From Thioclava marina (lineage in GTDB: Bacteria; Pseudomonadota; Alphaproteobacteria; Rhodobacterales; Rhodobacteraceae), in the NCBI RefSeq assembly GCF_002020135.1, contig NZ_MPZS01000001.1, positions 1,054,001 to 1,118,000 of the forward strand: DNA of 64,000 nt, given 5' to 3'. Shown here piece after piece: positions 27,152-35,246 of the stretch. Under the pieces are notes generated by a model. The model did no database searches and was not told the DNA's origin. It worked only from the letters and a program-made list of their open reading frames with translations. A program made the translations under genes and the position numbers. The number at the start of each line of letters is the position of its first letter. Within the stretch, counting starts at the first letter, position 1.

Positions 27152-27311
27152 GGCGTTTTCCTCCTGCACGTCCAAGGTGTTGCAAGCGCCCGGGCGAAAG
27201 ACAAGCGCGAAAGGCCGGTGAAAAACCGGTTTTGGTCGCTTTGGGCGCTTTCAGCCTCACGAAAACTGCGCTAAACGGGCCGCGACCCCGGATCTTTGCG
27301 AGGAGCGCACC

Positions 27312-28604
27312 ATGACCGAGCAACGCGACGCTGGCTTCTTCACCGAAAGCCTTTCCAGCCGTGACCCCGAGCTTTTCAAATCGATTACCGACGAGCTGGG
27401 CCGCCAGCGCGACGAGATCGAGCTGATCGCGTCGGAGAACATCGTCTCGAAGGCGGTGATGGAGGCGCAGGGTTCGGTGATGACGAACAAATACGCCGAA
27501 GGCTACCCGGGCAAGCGCTACTATGGCGGCTGCCAGTATGTCGACGTCGCCGAGAACCTCGCGATCGACCGCGCTAAGGAACTTTTCGGCTGTGAATTCG
27601 CCAACGTCCAGCCGAACTCCGGCAGCCAGGCCAACCAGGGCGTCTACCAGGCGCTGATCCAACCCGGCGACACGATCCTCGGCATGAGCCTCGACGCGGG
27701 CGGCCACCTCACCCACGGCGCCAAGCCGAACCAGTCGGGCAAGTGGTTCAACGCGATCCAGTACGGCGTGCGCAAGCAAGACAGCCTTCTCGATTACGAG
27801 CAGGTCCGTGAACTCGCGCTCAAGCACAAGCCGAAGCTGATCGTGGCGGGCGGCTCGGCCATCCCGCGCCAGATCGACTTCGCCAAGTTCCGCGAGATCG
27901 CGGATGAGGTCGGCGCTTACCTGATGGTCGACATGGCCCACTTCGCCGGTCTCGTCGCGGGTGGCCAGCACCCCTCGCCCTTCCCCTATGCCGATGTCGC
28001 GACCACCACGACGCACAAGACCCTGCGCGGTCCGCGTGGCGGGATGATCCTCACGAATAACGAGGAGATCGCGAAGAAGGTGAACTCGGCGATCTTCCCG
28101 GGCATTCAGGGCGGTCCGCTGATGCATGTCATCGCCGGCAAGGCCGTGGCCTTCGGCGAGGCGCTGCGCCCCGAGTTCAAGGTCTATGCCGAGCAGGTCG
28201 TGAAGAACGCCCAGGCGCTCGCCGACGAGCTGATGAAGGGTGGCCTTGATATCGTCACCGGCGGCACCGACACCCATGTCATGCTGGTGGACCTGCGCCC
28301 GAAAGGCGTGAAGGGCAACGCGACCGAGAAGGCACTGGGGCGCGCACATATCACCTGCAACAAGAACGGCATCCCGTTCGACCCGGAAAAGCCGATGGTC
28401 ACTTCGGGCATCCGTCTGGGAACCCCCGCCGGCACCACCCGTGGCTTCGGTGAGGAAGAGTTCCGCGAGATCGCCCGCCTGATCGTCGAAGTGGTCGATG
28501 GTCTGGCCGCCAATGGCGAAGAGGGCAACGGTGAGGTCGAAGAGACCGTGAAGGCCAAGGTCGCGACGCTGCTCGCACGCTTCCCGATCTACCCCGAGCT
28601 CTGA
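27312..28604 (+). CDS. glyA: Serine hydroxymethyltransferase
   Basis: PLP enzyme converting serine and THF to glycine and 5,10-methylene-THF. The PLP lysine lies in [30 protein letters not shown] and [12 protein letters not shown] are standard, and 430 residues is normal length. The start has GAGGAG upstream. With gcvTHP and soxBDAG in the same window, three of the main routes into methylene-THF are represented. A terminator follows at 28626. Confidence 0.98.
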   Translation: MTEQRDAGFFTESLSSRDPELFKSITDELGRQRDEIELIASENIVSKAVMEAQGSVMTNKYAEGYPGKRYYGGCQYVDVAENLAIDRAKELFGCEFANVQPNSGSQANQGVYQALIQPGDTILGMSLDAGGHLTHGAKPNQSGKWFNAIQYGVRKQDSLLDYEQVRELALKHKPKLIVAGGSAIPRQIDFAKFREIADEVGAYLMVDMAHFAGLVAGGQHPSPFPYADVATTTTHKTLRGPRGGMILTNNEEIAKKVNSAIFPGIQGGPLMHVIAGKAVAFGEALRPEFKVYAEQVVKNAQALADELMKGGLDIVTGGTDTHVMLVDLRPKGVKGNATEKALGRAHITCNKNGIPFDPEKPMVTSGIRLGTPAGTTRGFGEEEFREIARLIVEVVDGLAANGEEGNGEVEETVKAKVATLLARFPIYPEL

Positions 28605-28625
28605 GCTCGACCGATACGCATTGCG

Positions 28626-28652
28626 AAGGCCCCCGATCTCGGGGGCCTTTTG
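28626..28652 (+). terminator. Terminator of glyA
   Basis: AAGGCCCCCGA pairs with TCGGGGGCCTT around a short TC loop and runs into TTTTGCGTTT. It starts 21 bases after the glyA stop. The remaining 165 bases before the next gene show no further feature. Confidence 0.9.
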
Positions 28653-28818
28653 CGTTTCGGTGGATCGCGTAGCCCTTGCCCGGATCAGCCGCGAAGCGGA
28701 TCGGGGTCGTCCGGGTCTGGCAGGGATAAAGCGCAGCCCCCCCTATCTCAGGGCGCCCATCCAGCGTCCGGGCGCTGTCCTCTGACCGTTTGTTCAATCT
28801 GCTGACGACAAGTCGGCC

Positions 28819-29190
28819 TCAGATCATCCCCGACCACAGCATCGCGACAAGCAGCGTTCCACCGACCACCAGAAAGATGAACGCGATCGAGCTCCCGAGG
28901 TTCAGCAATGCGCCACGCAGTCGATCCCCCGCGCCAAGCGGCTCCAGATAATGCCGGCACGTCGCATAGGCGGCCTCGATCGCCCGCGTATCAAGCTGCC
29001 GGGCGACCTTGGGCGCGTGGGCCTTGCGTTCAGCCTCCGCCAGAAGCCGCGCCGCTTTGCGGACCTTGCGCGGCAGCACGCGGGCGCGGCTCGAAACGCG
29101 GGTCTCGAGGTCATGCCCCTTCGCCCCCAGCCGCACAGCCAGAAGGCGTGAGACCTGCTCGGTCATCTCGGTGATCCTCTCCGGTCCCAT
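28819..29190 (-). CDS. Small tail-anchored membrane protein, unknown function
   Basis: 123 residues. The first 95 are helical and strongly basic, with RARVLPRKVRKAARLLAEAERKAHAPKVARQLD. The C-terminal segment from about residue 96 (LLNLGSSIAFIFLVVGGTLLVAMLW) is one hydrophobic helix ending the protein, so it is probably tail-anchored with the basic part in the cytoplasm. The start has GGGAGAG upstream. I do not recognise the family. It is convergent with glyA and divergent from the hydrolase gene. Confidence 0.65.
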   Translation of the reverse strand: MGPERITEMTEQVSRLLAVRLGAKGHDLETRVSSRARVLPRKVRKAARLLAEAERKAHAPKVARQLDTRAIEAAYATCRHYLEPLGAGDRLRGALLNLGSSIAFIFLVVGGTLLVAMLWSGMI

Positions 29191-29319
29191 CCGTCTCTCC
29201 CGGTCGCTTCCTCACCGGACGCTAGCCGCCCCTGCAACCGCACGCAACTCCCCCTTGCGGTGGCATTTTTTCGCGCAGCCCTCTGGCCGTGATGGCCTGC
29301 GCGCTCTAGCTTATGGCCC

Positions 29320-30093
29320 ATGCTGAACACCGTGATCTATCCCGCTGAAACCGACGCCCCGCCGCTGATCATCGCCCCCGGGCTTTTCGGCTCGGCACGC
29401 AACTGGAACGCCATCGCGAAACGGCTGAGCGCGGACCGCCCGGTGATCGCGCTCGACATGCGCAATCACGGCGACAGTTTCTGGGATGACGATCATTCCT
29501 ATGCCGCGATGGCCCGCGATATCGCCGAGGTGATCGAGGCGCATGGCGGGCAGGCCGATGTGATGGGGCACTCGATGGGGGGGAAAGCCGCAATGACGCT
29601 CGCGCTGACCCGGCCCGAGCTGGTGCGCAAGCTCGTGATCGCCGACATGGCGCCCAAGAGCTATGCCCATGGCGACAGCCACGGTGCGCTGATCGAGGCG
29701 ATGCAGGAGATGAAGATCGACGATCTGAGCTCGCGCTCGGTCGCCGACGAACGCTTGGGGGAACGGATCGTTGATCCGGGAACGCGGGCCTTCCTGCTGC
29801 AATCGTTAAGCCTGCGCGACGGGCCGGTGCGCTGGAAATTTAACCTTAACGCGCTCAAGGCCAATCTCGACGCGATCCTGGACTGGCCCGATCCCAAGGG
29901 CATGCAACCCTTCGATGGCCCTGCCCTCTTCCTGTCAGGCGCGAATTCCCACTATCTGCAACCCGAAGATCACGCGGAAATCCTTGCGCGCTTCCCTCAG
30001 GCCCGCTTTGTCGTGATCGAGGGCGCGGGGCATTGGCTGCACGCCGAGAAACCCCGCGAATTCGAGGCGGATGTGGCGCGCTTCCTCGGCTGA
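29320..30093 (+). CDS. Alpha/beta-fold hydrolase (YbfF-like esterase)
   Basis: 257-residue cytoplasmic hydrolase. The oxyanion segment PLIIAPGLFGSARNW, the nucleophile elbow GHSMGG (Ser near residue 87), and the catalytic histidine in GAGHWLHAEKP near residue 237 form the usual catalytic set; the acid is probably the Asp/Ser region after FLSGANSHY. It resembles YbfF-type thioesterase/carboxylesterases with the DMRNHGDS motif. No operon partner is evident. The convergent cytochrome b561 gene ends 17 bases away. Confidence 0.85.
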   Translation: MLNTVIYPAETDAPPLIIAPGLFGSARNWNAIAKRLSADRPVIALDMRNHGDSFWDDDHSYAAMARDIAEVIEAHGGQADVMGHSMGGKAAMTLALTRPELVRKLVIADMAPKSYAHGDSHGALIEAMQEMKIDDLSSRSVADERLGERIVDPGTRAFLLQSLSLRDGPVRWKFNLNALKANLDAILDWPDPKGMQPFDGPALFLSGANSHYLQPEDHAEILARFPQARFVVIEGAGHWLHAEKPREFEADVARFLG

Positions 30094-30110
30094 GCTCGCG
30101 CGCGCAGGGG

Positions 30111-30602
30111 TCAGCCCCCGGCCTTCATCATCCGCCGCAGCAGGTGATCTTTCAGAACATACTGGTGATAGAGCGCGGCGGCGATATGCAGCCCCGCGAA
30201 GATCAGCAGTGCCGTGGTCAGCGCGGAATGGAGCTCGGCCATCCAACCCAGCGTGAGGAAATAGGCCACCCCGCCAGAAATCGGCAGCGCGAAGAGCGTC
30301 AGATAAAGCAGCGCATGGATCGCCTTGGCGCCAAAGCGCATCAGTTCGGGATCGTCATGCGGCGGCTCGGGGGTGCCGTGGGTCGCGCGAAGCACCAGCC
30401 GCCACGCGGCGAGCAGCAAGATCGCCACCCCCAGCACGATATGGCCGTAGGTCAGGAAATCAGGCGTGACCGACTGGCCCTTCACCTGCCCCCAGAACGT
30501 GCGCGCCACCGAATCGTGGAGCAGGAATTGCGGAATGATCAGCAGCACGACAAGCCAGTGCAGCCAGATCTGCGTCTTCGAATAGCCGGGGGCGGTGGAC
30601 AT
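30111..30602 (-). CDS. Cytochrome b561 family protein
   Basis: Four-helix membrane di-heme b cytochrome, 163 residues. Heme ligands are expected among His in TQIWLHWLVV, YGHIVLGVAILLLAAWR, IHALLYL and LHIAAALYH. The family moves electrons from quinol, often in oxidative stress or periplasmic redox work. I chose ATG 30602 (MSTAPGYSKTQIWLHW) because it begins just before the first helix, as in relatives. A perfect 9-base inverted repeat lies 34 bases upstream. Confidence 0.9.
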   Translation of the reverse strand: MSTAPGYSKTQIWLHWLVVLLIIPQFLLHDSVARTFWGQVKGQSVTPDFLTYGHIVLGVAILLLAAWRLVLRATHGTPEPPHDDPELMRFGAKAIHALLYLTLFALPISGGVAYFLTLGWMAELHSALTTALLIFAGLHIAAALYHQYVLKDHLLRRMMKAGG

Positions 30603-30635
30603 GAAACCTCTCGCGAATGAACGAACGTAAATTGT

Positions 30636-30663
30636 GCTTCCTCGATGCAATCAACGAGGAAGC
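30636..30663 (-). promoter_or_regulatory. Inverted repeat upstream of cytochrome b561
   Basis: GCTTCCTCG (30636-30644) and CGAGGAAGC (30655-30663) form a perfect 9-base dyad with a 10-base spacer, 34 bases before the cytochrome b561 start. It may be an operator or a hairpin ending transcripts from 30701-30883; no T-run follows in either direction. Confidence 0.45.
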
Positions 30664-30700
30664 TATGCTGTTCCGTCTATCACGCCCGCGAGAGCAGATG

Positions 30701-30883
30701 TCAGACGTTCTCGCGGATCATCTTGGCAATGAACCAGGCGACCGGCAGGGCAATGATGAAACCGATCACGGCCGAGGCGATCATTGCATTGGCGGTGAAC
30801 ATGTTCATGGTCAGCGCAGCGATAATCAGGATGCCCGCGAGGGTCGGGCCGGCGAGCGAATACATGATGGCGAAAAGGCGCAT
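30701..30883 (-). CDS. Small two-helix membrane protein
   Basis: 60 residues: MRLFAIMYSLAGPTLAG begins the first membrane helix (about 5-24), a second spans about 32-54, and the end KMIRENV is basic. AAGGAGA lies 9 bases before ATG 30883; this decides the start over a longer in-frame extension. Similar short proteins occur widely in Rhodobacteraceae, sometimes under misleading names. I do not know a function. Confidence 0.7.
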   Translation of the reverse strand: MRLFAIMYSLAGPTLAGILIIAALTMNMFTANAMIASAVIGFIIALPVAWFIAKMIRENV

Positions 30884-30994
30884 GTCGAGTCTCCTTGAGC
30901 GGCGCGTTTTATGGGCGAAGATCACCATGATCGCGAAAACGTGACCTTGATCGGAGTCAAACTGGCCGTGGCCGCGCTGCGGCATCCCGACGCA

Positions 30995-31318
30995 TCAGCA
31001 AACGAGCTGAAATCGCGCCTCGCCCGTGTCGTCCGGCAGCGAGGGCGAGCGATGGAGCCCGCCTGCCGGCCCGGCGACCACACAGCCCGACGCCTCCTGC
31101 GCCGCGCGGATCATGAGCGCAGGCACCCGATCACGCGCGGCACGGCGAAGATAACCCATGCGGATCACCTCGGCCCGCTCGCCTTTCACGAAGACCACGA
31201 AATCGATGCCATCGAGGCGCAGGTCGTGACGGGTTGCCCCGAAGAATTGCGGGGCGGGCGACGCGCCACAGCTGGCAAGCGCGAGAAGAGCGGCACAGAG
31301 GATTCGGGATTTTGACAT
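30995..31318 (-). CDS. Small lipoprotein, unknown function
   Basis: 107 residues. MSKSRILCAALLALASCGASP is a lipoprotein signal with lipobox LASC, cut before Cys17. The mature part has RHDLRLDGIDFVVFVKGERAEVIRMGYLRR and two more cysteines (Cys79 and the last residue), which could form a disulfide. I do not recognise the family. Its start codon follows directly after a perfect 12-base stem that contains the likely Shine-Dalgarno. Confidence 0.7.
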   Translation of the reverse strand: MSKSRILCAALLALASCGASPAPQFFGATRHDLRLDGIDFVVFVKGERAEVIRMGYLRRAARDRVPALMIRAAQEASGCVVAGPAGGLHRSPSLPDDTGEARFQLVC

Positions 31319-31320
31319 TG

Positions 31321-31353
31321 AAAGGCTCCGGGGAGGGATAACCCGGAGCCTTT
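31321..31353 (-). promoter_or_regulatory. Hairpin sequestering the ribosome site of the lipoprotein gene
   Basis: AAAGGCTCCGGG and CCCGGAGCCTTT (31321-31332 and 31342-31353) pair perfectly around 9 bases. On the minus strand the stem ends two bases before the ATG, and its 3' arm contains the GGAG that would be the Shine-Dalgarno, 7 bases from the start. It has only three T after it, so it is a poor terminator, and no minus-strand gene needs one here. Confidence 0.6.
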
Positions 31354-31715
31354 CAGAGCATCGTTAACACGCAGTTAACCTGCTCGGGCGGAAAGTGGCG
31401 GCCCCCGCGAGGGACGGGCGGAGGCCGCAACGCCGTTCTGACAGGAATCATGCCTGGCGGGGCGGTCAGAACGGGTTATTCCTCTCAATACCTCTTTCGA
31501 TCCTGAGCCCACCGGATATCCCCGGCATAGGCCCGACCAACACGATCATCGCGAAATCCTGCCCCCCACCGCACCGGATCCAAGTGCCGAAAAGTCCACG
31601 CTTCCAACGCCCGCAAGGGCCGCGAAAGGAGCGATCGACTGACGAAGGGGCGATTTCATCGAACTCTCCGTGTTGTGTTCAGACCGCTAACGCCGCACGT
31701 TGAAGAGGGTTCCAA
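31354..31715. other. Intergenic region without a recognisable gene; contains a dyad
   Basis: About 360 bases. CCGTTCTGAC (31433-31442) and GTCAGAACGG (31465-31474) form a perfect 10-base dyad with a 22-base spacer. A GCGGCC...GGCCGC pairing (about 31399-31428) lies just before it. The remaining bases to 31700 show no convincing reading frame with a start and ribosome site. A structured small RNA is possible but unproven. Confidence 0.4.
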
Positions 31716-31740
31716 GGAACCATAAAAAATTTCATACGTT
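31716..31740 (+). promoter_or_regulatory. EcfG-type stress promoter match before the entericidin gene
   Basis: GGAAC (31716-31720), a 16-base spacer, then CGTT (31737-31740). This equals the general stress consensus of Alphaproteobacteria, GGAAC-N16/17-CGTT. The ATG is 32 bases beyond, an ideal distance. Entericidin-like lipoproteins are common general-stress genes. Confidence 0.6.
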
Positions 31741-31771
31741 GGCCAGTGTGGCTTCATAGGAGAGCGAAAAA

Positions 31772-31912
31772 ATGACGAAGACGGTTAAGCTTGGCGCGGC
31801 GATGGCGCTGGTGATCCTCGGTCTGGCGGCGTGCAACACGGTGCGCGGCGCGGGTCAGGATCTCTCGGTCGCGGGCAGCACGATCGCGAGCGAAGCCAAC
31901 AAGGCACAGTAA
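31772..31912 (+). CDS. Entericidin A/B family lipoprotein
   Basis: 46 residues, MTKTVKLGAAMALVILGLAAC followed by NTVRGAGQDLS and a short tail. The lipobox LAAC puts the acylated cysteine at residue 21. The NTVRGAGQDL segment after the cysteine is the entericidin signature. Such tiny lipoproteins are stress-induced and of unsettled function (toxin/antidote in enterobacteria). AGGAGAG lies 9 bases before the start. A strong terminator follows, so this is a monocistronic unit. Confidence 0.88.
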   Translation: MTKTVKLGAAMALVILGLAACNTVRGAGQDLSVAGSTIASEANKAQ

Positions 31913-31934
31913 CATCGCCTGCAGAGGCGAAGGG

Positions 31935-31962
31935 GCCCCGGACCGGAAGGTTCGGGGCTTTT
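31935..31962 (+). terminator. Terminator of the entericidin gene
   Basis: GCCCCGGACC (31935-31944) and GGTTCGGGGC (31949-31958) pair around a GGAA tetraloop, with one mismatch, then TTTTCC. Confidence 0.85.
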
Positions 31963-32044
31963 CCATGCGGGGACGAATTCGTTCGCGCTGATCTCGCTTT
32001 CGCGCGTAGTTCCAGCCCTTGACCGAAGTCGGATCAGCAAAGAA

Positions 32045-32068
32045 AAGACCCCGCCAAGGCGGGGTCTG
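32045..32068 (-). terminator. Terminator of lepA
   Basis: GACCCCGC and GCGGGGTC (32049-32056 and 32061-32068) pair perfectly around four bases. On the minus strand TTTTC follows. It starts 3 bases after the lepA stop. Confidence 0.85.
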
Positions 32069-32070
32069 AT

Positions 32071-33870
32071 TCACTCATCCATCTTGAGCGCAGCGATGAA
32101 GGCGCTCTGCGGGATTTCCACTTTCCCGAACTGGCGCATCTTCTTCTTGCCGGCCTTCTGCTTCTCCAGCAGTTTCTTCTTCCGGGTCGCGTCGCCGCCA
32201 TAGCATTTCGCGGTCACGTCCTTGCGCATCGCGCTCAGCGTCTCACGCGCGATCACGCGGCCACCGATCGCGGCCTGGATCGGGATCTTGAACATGTGAC
32301 GCGGGATCAGGTCTTTCAGCTTCTCACACATGGCACGGCCGCGCGCCTCGGCGCGGTCGCGGTGAACCATGATCGAGAGCGCGTCGACCGGCTCGTCATT
32401 CACCAGGATCGACATCTTGACGAGGTTGTCCTCGCGATATTCGGTGATCTGGTAGTCGAAGCTCGCATAGCCCTTGGTGACGGATTTCAGGCGGTCGTAG
32501 AAGTCGAACACGACCTCGGCCAGCGGCAGGTCATAGACGACCATCGCGCGCGAACCGGCATAGGTCAGGTCCATCTGGATGCCGCGGCGGTCCTGACAGA
32601 GCTTGAGCACGTCGCCGAGATATTCGTCCGGCACGAGGATCGTCGCCTTGATGCGCGGCTCCTCGATATGGTCGATCAGCGTCAGGTCAGGCATATCGGC
32701 GGGGTTGTGCAGGTCGCGAACCTCGCCGTCCTTCATGTGCAGCTTGAACACGACCGACGGGGCGGTGGTGATCAGGTCGAGATCGTATTCGCGCTCCAGA
32801 CGGTCGCGCACCACTTCGAGGTGCAGCAGACCGAGGAAGCCGCAGCGGAAGCCGAAGCCGAGCGCGGCGGAGGTCTCCATCTCGGCCGAGAAGCTCGCAT
32901 CGTTGAGTTGCAGCTTCTCGATCGCGTCGCGCAGCGCTTCGAAATCGTTCGCATCGACGGGGAAGAGACCGCAGAACACCACCGGGATCGAGGGTTTGAA
33001 GCCCGGAAGCGCCTGTGCGCAAGGCTTCTTCTCATGGGTGATCGTATCGCCGACCTTCGTGTCGCGCACCTGCTTGATCGAAGCGGTGAAGACGCCGATC
33101 TCGCCGGGGCCAAGCTCGTCGATATTGACCATCTGCGGCTTGAGCACCGCGAGACGGTCGAGCTTGTAGGTCGCGCCCGTCTTCATCATCTTGATCTGGT
33201 CGCCCTTCTTGATCACGCCATCCATGACGCGGATCAGAACGACGACGCCGAGATAGGGATCGTACCACGAGTCGACCAGCATCGCCTTGAGCGGCGCGTC
33301 ACGGTCACCCTTGGGGGCGGGCAGGCGGTGAACGATCGCTTCGAGCACGTCCGGAATGCCGAGACCCGTCTTGGCCGAGATCTCGACCGCATCCGAGGCG
33401 TCGATGCCGATCACGTCCTCGATCTGTTCCTTCACCCGCTGCGGCTCTGCCGCCGGAAGGTCGATCTTGTTGAGCACCGGCACGATCTCGTGATCCGCGT
33501 CGATCGCCTGATACACGTTCGCCAGTGTCTGCGCCTCGACGCCCTGCGAGGCGTCGACCACCAGCAGCGAGCCTTCGACCGCCTGCATCGAGCGCGAGAC
33601 CTCATAGGCGAAGTCCACGTGGCCGGGGGTGTCGATCAGGTTCAGGATATAGGTCTTGCCGTCCTTGGCGGGATATTCGATCCGCACCGAGTTGGCCTTG
33701 ATCGTGATGCCGCGCTCGCGCTCGATATCCATCGCGTCGAGGAGTTGCTCCTTCATGTCGCGTTCGGCCACCGTGCCGGTCATCTGGATCAGACGGTCGG
33801 CGAGCGTGGATTTGCCGTGGTCGATATGCGCCACGATGGAGAAATTGCGGATGCGATCAAGATCAGTCAT
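32071..33870 (-). CDS. lepA: Elongation factor 4 (LepA)
   Basis: Ribosome-associated GTPase that assists translation and subunit biogenesis. The GTPase motifs are complete: [26 protein letters not shown] and NKIDLPAA. The LepA-specific C-terminal domain is visible with [18 protein letters not shown]. Start ATG 33870 ([18 protein letters not shown]) matches family N-termini and gives 599 residues; the 29-codon extension upstream is rejected. Confidence 0.98.
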   Translation of the reverse strand: MTDLDRIRNFSIVAHIDHGKSTLADRLIQMTGTVAERDMKEQLLDAMDIERERGITIKANSVRIEYPAKDGKTYILNLIDTPGHVDFAYEVSRSMQAVEGSLLVVDASQGVEAQTLANVYQAIDADHEIVPVLNKIDLPAAEPQRVKEQIEDVIGIDASDAVEISAKTGLGIPDVLEAIVHRLPAPKGDRDAPLKAMLVDSWYDPYLGVVVLIRVMDGVIKKGDQIKMMKTGATYKLDRLAVLKPQMVNIDELGPGEIGVFTASIKQVRDTKVGDTITHEKKPCAQALPGFKPSIPVVFCGLFPVDANDFEALRDAIEKLQLNDASFSAEMETSAALGFGFRCGFLGLLHLEVVRDRLEREYDLDLITTAPSVVFKLHMKDGEVRDLHNPADMPDLTLIDHIEEPRIKATILVPDEYLGDVLKLCQDRRGIQMDLTYAGSRAMVVYDLPLAEVVFDFYDRLKSVTKGYASFDYQITEYREDNLVKMSILVNDEPVDALSIMVHRDRAEARGRAMCEKLKDLIPRHMFKIPIQAAIGGRVIARETLSAMRKDVTAKCYGGDATRKKKLLEKQKAGKKKMRQFGKVEIPQSAFIAALKMDE

Positions 33871-33988
33871 GGGCGCGCGTATACAGGGGAAAATGGGGGC
33901 CGGGAAGAGGGATTGAGCGCGTCTCGCCCATTGACCTTTCATCCCGTCGAGCGACATATCTCAGGCAAGCAACTCAGGAGATGCTGCC

Positions 33989-34180
33989 ATGATCTATTCC
34001 ATCCCGAACATGACCTGCGGCCATTGCAAAGCCGCTGTGGAAGCCGCGATCGAGGAGGTCGGCGGCAAGGCCGATGTCTATCTCGAGGATCGCGAGATCG
34101 AGGTATCCGGCCTGCCCGAATCCACCGTGCTCAGCGCGCTCAAGGCCGCGGGTTACGAGGCAACACCGGTCGAGGACTGA
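33989..34180 (+). CDS. Heavy-metal-associated domain protein, CopZ-like copper chaperone
   Basis: 63 residues, one HMA domain. The metal loop is NMTCGHC (MxCxxC, Cys10 and Cys13), followed by KAAVEAAIEEV and a C-terminal AGYEATPVED. CAGGAG lies 8 bases before the ATG. No P-type ATPase or CueR gene is adjacent. A TTGACC at 33932 with a long spacer to CATATC could be a MerR-type promoter, but no clear dyad supports it. Confidence 0.85.
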   Translation: MIYSIPNMTCGHCKAAVEAAIEEVGGKADVYLEDREIEVSGLPESTVLSALKAAGYEATPVED

Positions 34181-34199
34181 TCGAACGACGCGGGACGCG

Positions 34200-34235
34200 C
34201 CAGATCGAGGGCCGGATCCAGGGCCAGATCTAGGG
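34200..34235 (+). repeat. Three tandem 12-base repeats
   Basis: CCAGATCGAGGG, CCGGATCCAGGG and CCAGATCTAGGG follow each other without gap, 19 bases after the copZ-like stop. They differ only at positions 3, 8 and 9. Nothing else is evident in the rest of the 34181-34407 spacer. Confidence 0.7.
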
Positions 34236-34407
34236 GGCGCCCCACCCTGCCCCGCGAGCGGTTGCGGACCGGTTCCCGCACCCTCGCGTGATCGGCGGAA
34301 ACCCGCCTGTTTCATTGCCTGCCTTTTGAATTTCCGCTAAAATGCGGGACAAATAACGAGGCAGGTCCGGCGCATCTGACGCTGGCCGCAATGCAAAGGG
34401 CAGTGCA

Positions 34408-34719
34408 ATGACTTTCAAGACGACACTCGGAATCTGTGCATTCGCCGGCGCGATGACGCTGGCCACGAGCGTTTCGGCCGGTCCGGTCAGCAACGCTTGC
34501 ATGAAGGCGGGACGCGCGGGCAGCCTGGCGCTCTGCGGTTGCATCCAGAAGGTCGCCGACATGACGCTGAGCAACCGTGACCAGCGCCGCGCGGCGAGCT
34601 TCTTCCAAGACCCCGACCGTGCGCAGGAAGTGCGCATGTCCGACCGCCAGTCGGATTCGGATTTCTGGGATCGCTACAAGAACTTCGCCTCGACCGCCGA
34701 GAGCTATTGCAGCGAGTAA
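34408..34719 (+). CDS. Exported small protein with paired cysteines, unknown function
   Basis: 103 residues with a signal peptide MTFKTTLGICAFAGAMTLATSVSA cut before GPVSNAC. The mature part has four cysteines (NACMKAG, LCGCIQ, and SYCSE at the end) and a helical segment RDQRRAASFFQDPDRAQEVRMSD. Short secreted proteins of this look recur in Rhodobacteraceae, with no function known to me. AAAGGG lies 8 bases upstream of the ATG. Confidence 0.75.
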   Translation: MTFKTTLGICAFAGAMTLATSVSAGPVSNACMKAGRAGSLALCGCIQKVADMTLSNRDQRRAASFFQDPDRAQEVRMSDRQSDSDFWDRYKNFASTAESYCSE

Positions 34720-34747
34720 GGCACCCGTTCGGCCGACGCGCGGGAGA

Positions 34748-35218
34748 TCAGCTCCCGCGCCGTTTCTCTTCCTCATCGGCCAGAAGGTCGGCGACAAGCG
34801 CCTCTGCTCCGGCCTCGATCAGATCGAGGGCCGCCTCGAAATCCCGCGTGTAATAGGGATCGGGCACATTTTGCGGCCCGTTCGGCCCGTCGATGAACAT
34901 CTGCACCTGCGCGCTGATCTGGCGCGGGGCCACGTCGAGCGCGTTGCGCAGGTTGTTCTCGTCCATCGCGAGGATCACGTCGAAGGCGTCGTAATCTGCG
35001 GGTGAAATCTGGCGGGCGCGCAACGAGCGCATGTCATAGCCGCGCGCTTCCGCCGCCTCGATCATCGAACCATAGGGCGGCTCGCCCACGTGCCAGTCGC
35101 CGGTGCCTGCACTGTCGAACTCGATATCGAGCCCCGCCGCGCGGGCCTTGTGACGGGTGACCGCTTCGGCGGCGGGCGAGCGGCAGATATTGCCAAGGCA
35201 GAGAAACAGGATACGCAT
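34748..35218 (-). CDS. Low-molecular-weight protein tyrosine phosphatase
   Basis: 156 residues. The P-loop CLGNICRSP (Cys7, Arg13 of the CX5R motif) sits at the N-terminus, and the general-acid loop is VPDPYYTRDFE. SAGTGDWHVGEPPYGSM and AMDENNLRNAL match the family. ATG 35218 is the start because the P-loop must begin the protein; 42 upstream in-frame codons are rejected. It is divergent from the sirtuin gene with only 28 bases between start codons. Confidence 0.93.
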   Translation of the reverse strand: MRILFLCLGNICRSPAAEAVTRHKARAAGLDIEFDSAGTGDWHVGEPPYGSMIEAAEARGYDMRSLRARQISPADYDAFDVILAMDENNLRNALDVAPRQISAQVQMFIDGPNGPQNVPDPYYTRDFEAALDLIEAGAEALVADLLADEEEKRRGS

Positions 35219-35246
35219 AGGGCAAGTGATAGCGGAGGGCAGAGCG

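Noticed and set aside
31395-31703. 102-codon frame on the plus strand between the lipoprotein and entericidin genes
   Set aside because: Pro/Arg/Ser-rich, no Shine-Dalgarno, no motif; more likely non-coding.
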